From NCBI GenBank assembly GCA_963638105.1, contig CAVHPP010000022.1:1-30286 (forward strand): a stretch of DNA of 30,286 nucleotides, read 5' to 3'. The position numbers were made by a program, and so were the translations under genes. This DNA comes from CAG-217 sp963638105 (GTDB taxonomy: Bacteria; Bacillota; Clostridia; Oscillospirales; Acutalibacteraceae). The notes beneath the pieces are model-generated. The model was not told where the DNA came from, searched no databases, and worked only from the letters and a program-made list of their open reading frames with translations. Positions 28,293 through 30,286 of this stretch are shown here, piece by piece (the stretch's first letter is position 1; every line of letters starts with the position of its first letter).

Positions 28293-30286
28293 ATGAACTA
28301 CGATTTATTGTTTTCTCCCGCCAAAATCGGCAATGTGACGGTAAAGAACCGCATTATCATGGAGCCGATGTGCCTTGGCTTCGGTCAATTTGACGGTCGG
28401 GCCACAGATACAATGATGGACTATTACGAAGAGCGGGCCAAGGGCGGCGTAGGGCTGATCTTTACAGAGATTACCCGTGTGAACGACATAACCGGCGCGT
28501 CTTCCTTTGGTCAACTGGGTATGAGTCATGATTACCAAATTGACTCTCTGCGCACCATGGCACAGCGGGTACACCGTCACGGCACCAAATTGATGGTGGA
28601 GCTGCATCACCCGGGGCGGCAAAATCTGGGACTGATGGTGGGCACACTGCCCATTTGCGTAGCCGGCGACCGCTTTCTCGGGTCCGCTTATGCCAAGCTA
28701 CTGTACGGCAGTGTAATCCCTCCCGGCAAAAAGTTGCAGGATAAGGATATTGTGCCACGCACCGTGGCGCCCAGCCGTTGCGAGAAGAGCAAAATGAGCG
28801 AGAGTGTCAACCGTGGTCTGTCCCACCGGGGCGTGCAGCGGCTGATTATGCAGTTTATCGAGGCGGCACAAAGAGTGAAGAAAGCCGGCTGCGACGGTGT
28901 GGAACNNNNNNNNNNGCCCATGGCTATCTCATTCAGCAATTCCTGTCACCGAATACCAACCGGAGAACGGACGAATACGGCGGTTCGCTGGAGAACAGAA
29001 TGCGCTTTTTGACGGAGATCATTGACGGCATTCGCATTACCTGCGGGCGGGATTTTCCCATTGTGGTGCGTCTGTCGGTAGATGAGATGTATGACCGCAT
29101 CGGCCAGCCCGGCAAAGGCTACGGCTTGGACGAGGGCCTGCAAATGGCCAAAATTCTGTCTGACAAGCGCATTGACGCCATTGACGTGTCTTCTGCGTGC
29201 TACGATACATTCAATTACTGGCTGGAGCCGGTAACTTTCCCTTGCGGCTGGCGCAAGCACCTGGCCCAGGCAGTCAAAGAAGTGGTCAATATTCCGGTGA
29301 TCGCCGCCAACCTGATCCGCACCCCGGAACAGGCGGAGGAGCAGCTTGCGCAAGGTATTCAGGACTTTGTTGGCCTTGGCCGCCCGCTGATTGCCGATCC
29401 TTACTGGGCAGACAAAGCGGAGCAGGGGAAGGCAAACGAAATTCGCCACTGCATCAACTGCCTATACTGCTTTGAGAGTATGATGGAGGGTGCCTATAAA
29501 GGTGAGCACGGTCATTGCTCCGTGAACCCGTTTGTAGGCCGAGAGCGCACAATGTTGGTACAAAATGGCAATGGGCGCAAGGTGGTTGTTGTCGGTGCCG
29601 GGCCTGCGGGTCTGACGGCGGCGGAACTGCTGGCTCGCCGGGGATTTGATGTGACCGTACTGGAAAAAGCCAAAACACCCGGCGGTCAGGTACTGTTGGC
29701 AGCCAAACCGCCCCATAAGGAGCGCATGACCTGGTGCACAGAGGATTTAGCTACCCTTGCGAAGGCTGCGGGCGCTGAAATCCGCACCCAGGTAGAAGCG
29801 ACAGAAGAAATCATTGCCGCTTATGACCCTTATGCTGTGATCTGCGCCACCGGCGGCAGTGCCGTACATCCAAAAGCATTCAGCGGCGAAAATGTGTGCA
29901 CGGTGACGGATATTCTCACCGGCAAAGTGAAAGTGAAAGACAAGCAGGTGGCAGTGATCGGCTCCGGTATGACCGGACTGGAAACCTCAGAACTGCTGGT
30001 CAGTCAAGGCAATCATGTGACCATTGTGGAAATGGCGCCCCGCATTGCGCCGGGGGCGTACTTCCAGCATTTGGACGATGCGCTGCCTAAGTTACAGGCG
30101 GCACACACTGTCTTTATGGCGGGGCAAAAACTACTGGCTGTTCATCAGGACAGCATAGAGCTGGAAAAGGTAGACACCGGCAACAAAACCATGGTGCCTT
30201 GCGATCTGGTGGTACTTTCTCTGGGTGTGCGCCCGGAGAACGGCCTGTATGAAAGCATTAAAGGCAACTTCAGCCGGGTATATAAC
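28293..30286 (+). CDS. FMN/FAD/4Fe-4S NADH:enoate oxidoreductase (partial at window end)
   Basis: At least 660 residues are visible from ATG 28293 (GAGG at 28282-28285). It is a member of the 2,4-dienoyl-CoA reductase / 2-enoate reductase / BaiCD-BaiH family. The N-terminal Old-Yellow-Enzyme-type barrel has SPAKIGNVTVKNRIIMEPM, VELHHPGRQ and, after a 10-N gap, GYLIQQFLSPNTNRR..YGGSLENR. An Fe-S cysteine set follows (CINCLYC then CSVNPFVGRE). The FAD/NAD part begins VVVVGAGPAGLTAAELL, with a second dinucleotide motif VAVIGSGMTGLE. The enzyme reduces an activated double bond with NADH; the substrate is unknown. The 10 N at 28906-28915 breaks the frame; family alignment shows that exactly 8 bases are missing, so this is one gene. 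It runs off the window. Confidence 0.9.
28906..28915. other. Assembly gap (10 N) inside the oxidoreductase gene
   Basis: The base before the gap (C28905) opens a codon and GCC at 28916 must open one to read AHGYLIQQF. The family motif VE-x-H-x-A-H-G requires three codons between, so 8 bases are missing, not 10. Confidence 0.9.

Noticed and set aside
1..30286. CRISPR arrays, tRNA and rRNA genes
   Set aside because: No regularly spaced repeats with spacers, no tRNA cloverleaf or rRNA segments were recognised on either strand.

Overview
The window looks like a chromosomal segment of a low-to-moderate GC Gram-positive anaerobe of the class Clostridia, most likely an Oscillospirales/Ruminococcaceae-type gut bacterium. 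The reasons are the gene order M50 protease-scpA-scpB-DUF2953-ytfJ-D,D-carboxypeptidase-rluB, which is characteristic of Firmicutes and carries sporulation-associated families, strong AGGAGG-type ribosome binding sites, sigma-A promoters with extended -10 elements, a lipoprotein-linked OmpR/two-component pair, a membrane pyrophosphatase, and biotin-dependent decarboxylase/transcarboxylase subunits. Three runs of N (1576-1693, 26406-26415, 28906-28915) show it is a draft or metagenome assembly. The standard code is used: TAA, TGA and TAG all end genes. TTG starts are unusually common.

Layout. 1-2100 is an AT-rich accessory patch. It has two orphan ORFs without recognised homology, five copies of a short ACAGGGGACGGTT element and two copies of a 48-bp double-hairpin repeat, arranged as gene-plus-repeat modules. 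2100-3560 has one unknown membrane-anchored protein and, on the minus strand, a tiny gene with a good promoter and ribosome site but an in-frame TAA. 3566-8976 is a + strand run: a calcium-loop (FG-GAP-like) lipoprotein, response regulator, sensor kinase, DUF1385 protein and the release-factor methyltransferase PrmC. 9045-14062 is the chromosome segregation/sporulation/cell-wall cluster (M50, ScpA, ScpB, DUF2953, YtfJ, D,D-carboxypeptidase, RluB). 14255-17407 is a three-gene biotin operon: an acyl-CoA-type carboxyltransferase, a biotin carrier and an oxaloacetate/pyruvate carboxyltransferase. 17615-18634 is a stand-alone SDR-like epimerase with a strong promoter. 18743-21180 (minus) is an ATP-grasp ligase followed by a secreted FN3-esterase. 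21331-22464 is a rhodanese-TtcA fusion. 22524-26347 (minus) holds the pyrophosphatase HppA and a GPH sugar symporter, each with its own signals. 26647-28264 has two uncharacterised membrane proteins. The window ends inside an FMN/FAD/4Fe-4S enoate-reductase-type oxidoreductase.

How the genes work together. The most coherent metabolic unit is the biotin operon. Its three proteins match the 12S, 1.3S and 5S parts of a transcarboxylase, with no biotin carboxylase and no membrane Na+ pump subunit in the operon, so it may move carboxyl groups between an acyl-CoA (or another acceptor) and pyruvate/oxaloacetate without ATP. The 12S-like subunit is short and has altered motifs, so its substrate is open. 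The pyrophosphatase fits the same kind of energy-limited anaerobic metabolism. The most unusual sequence structures are the repeat-and-cassette patch at 1-1860, the interrupted small gene at 2985-3155, and the hairpin that covers the ribosome site of the D,D-carboxypeptidase gene.
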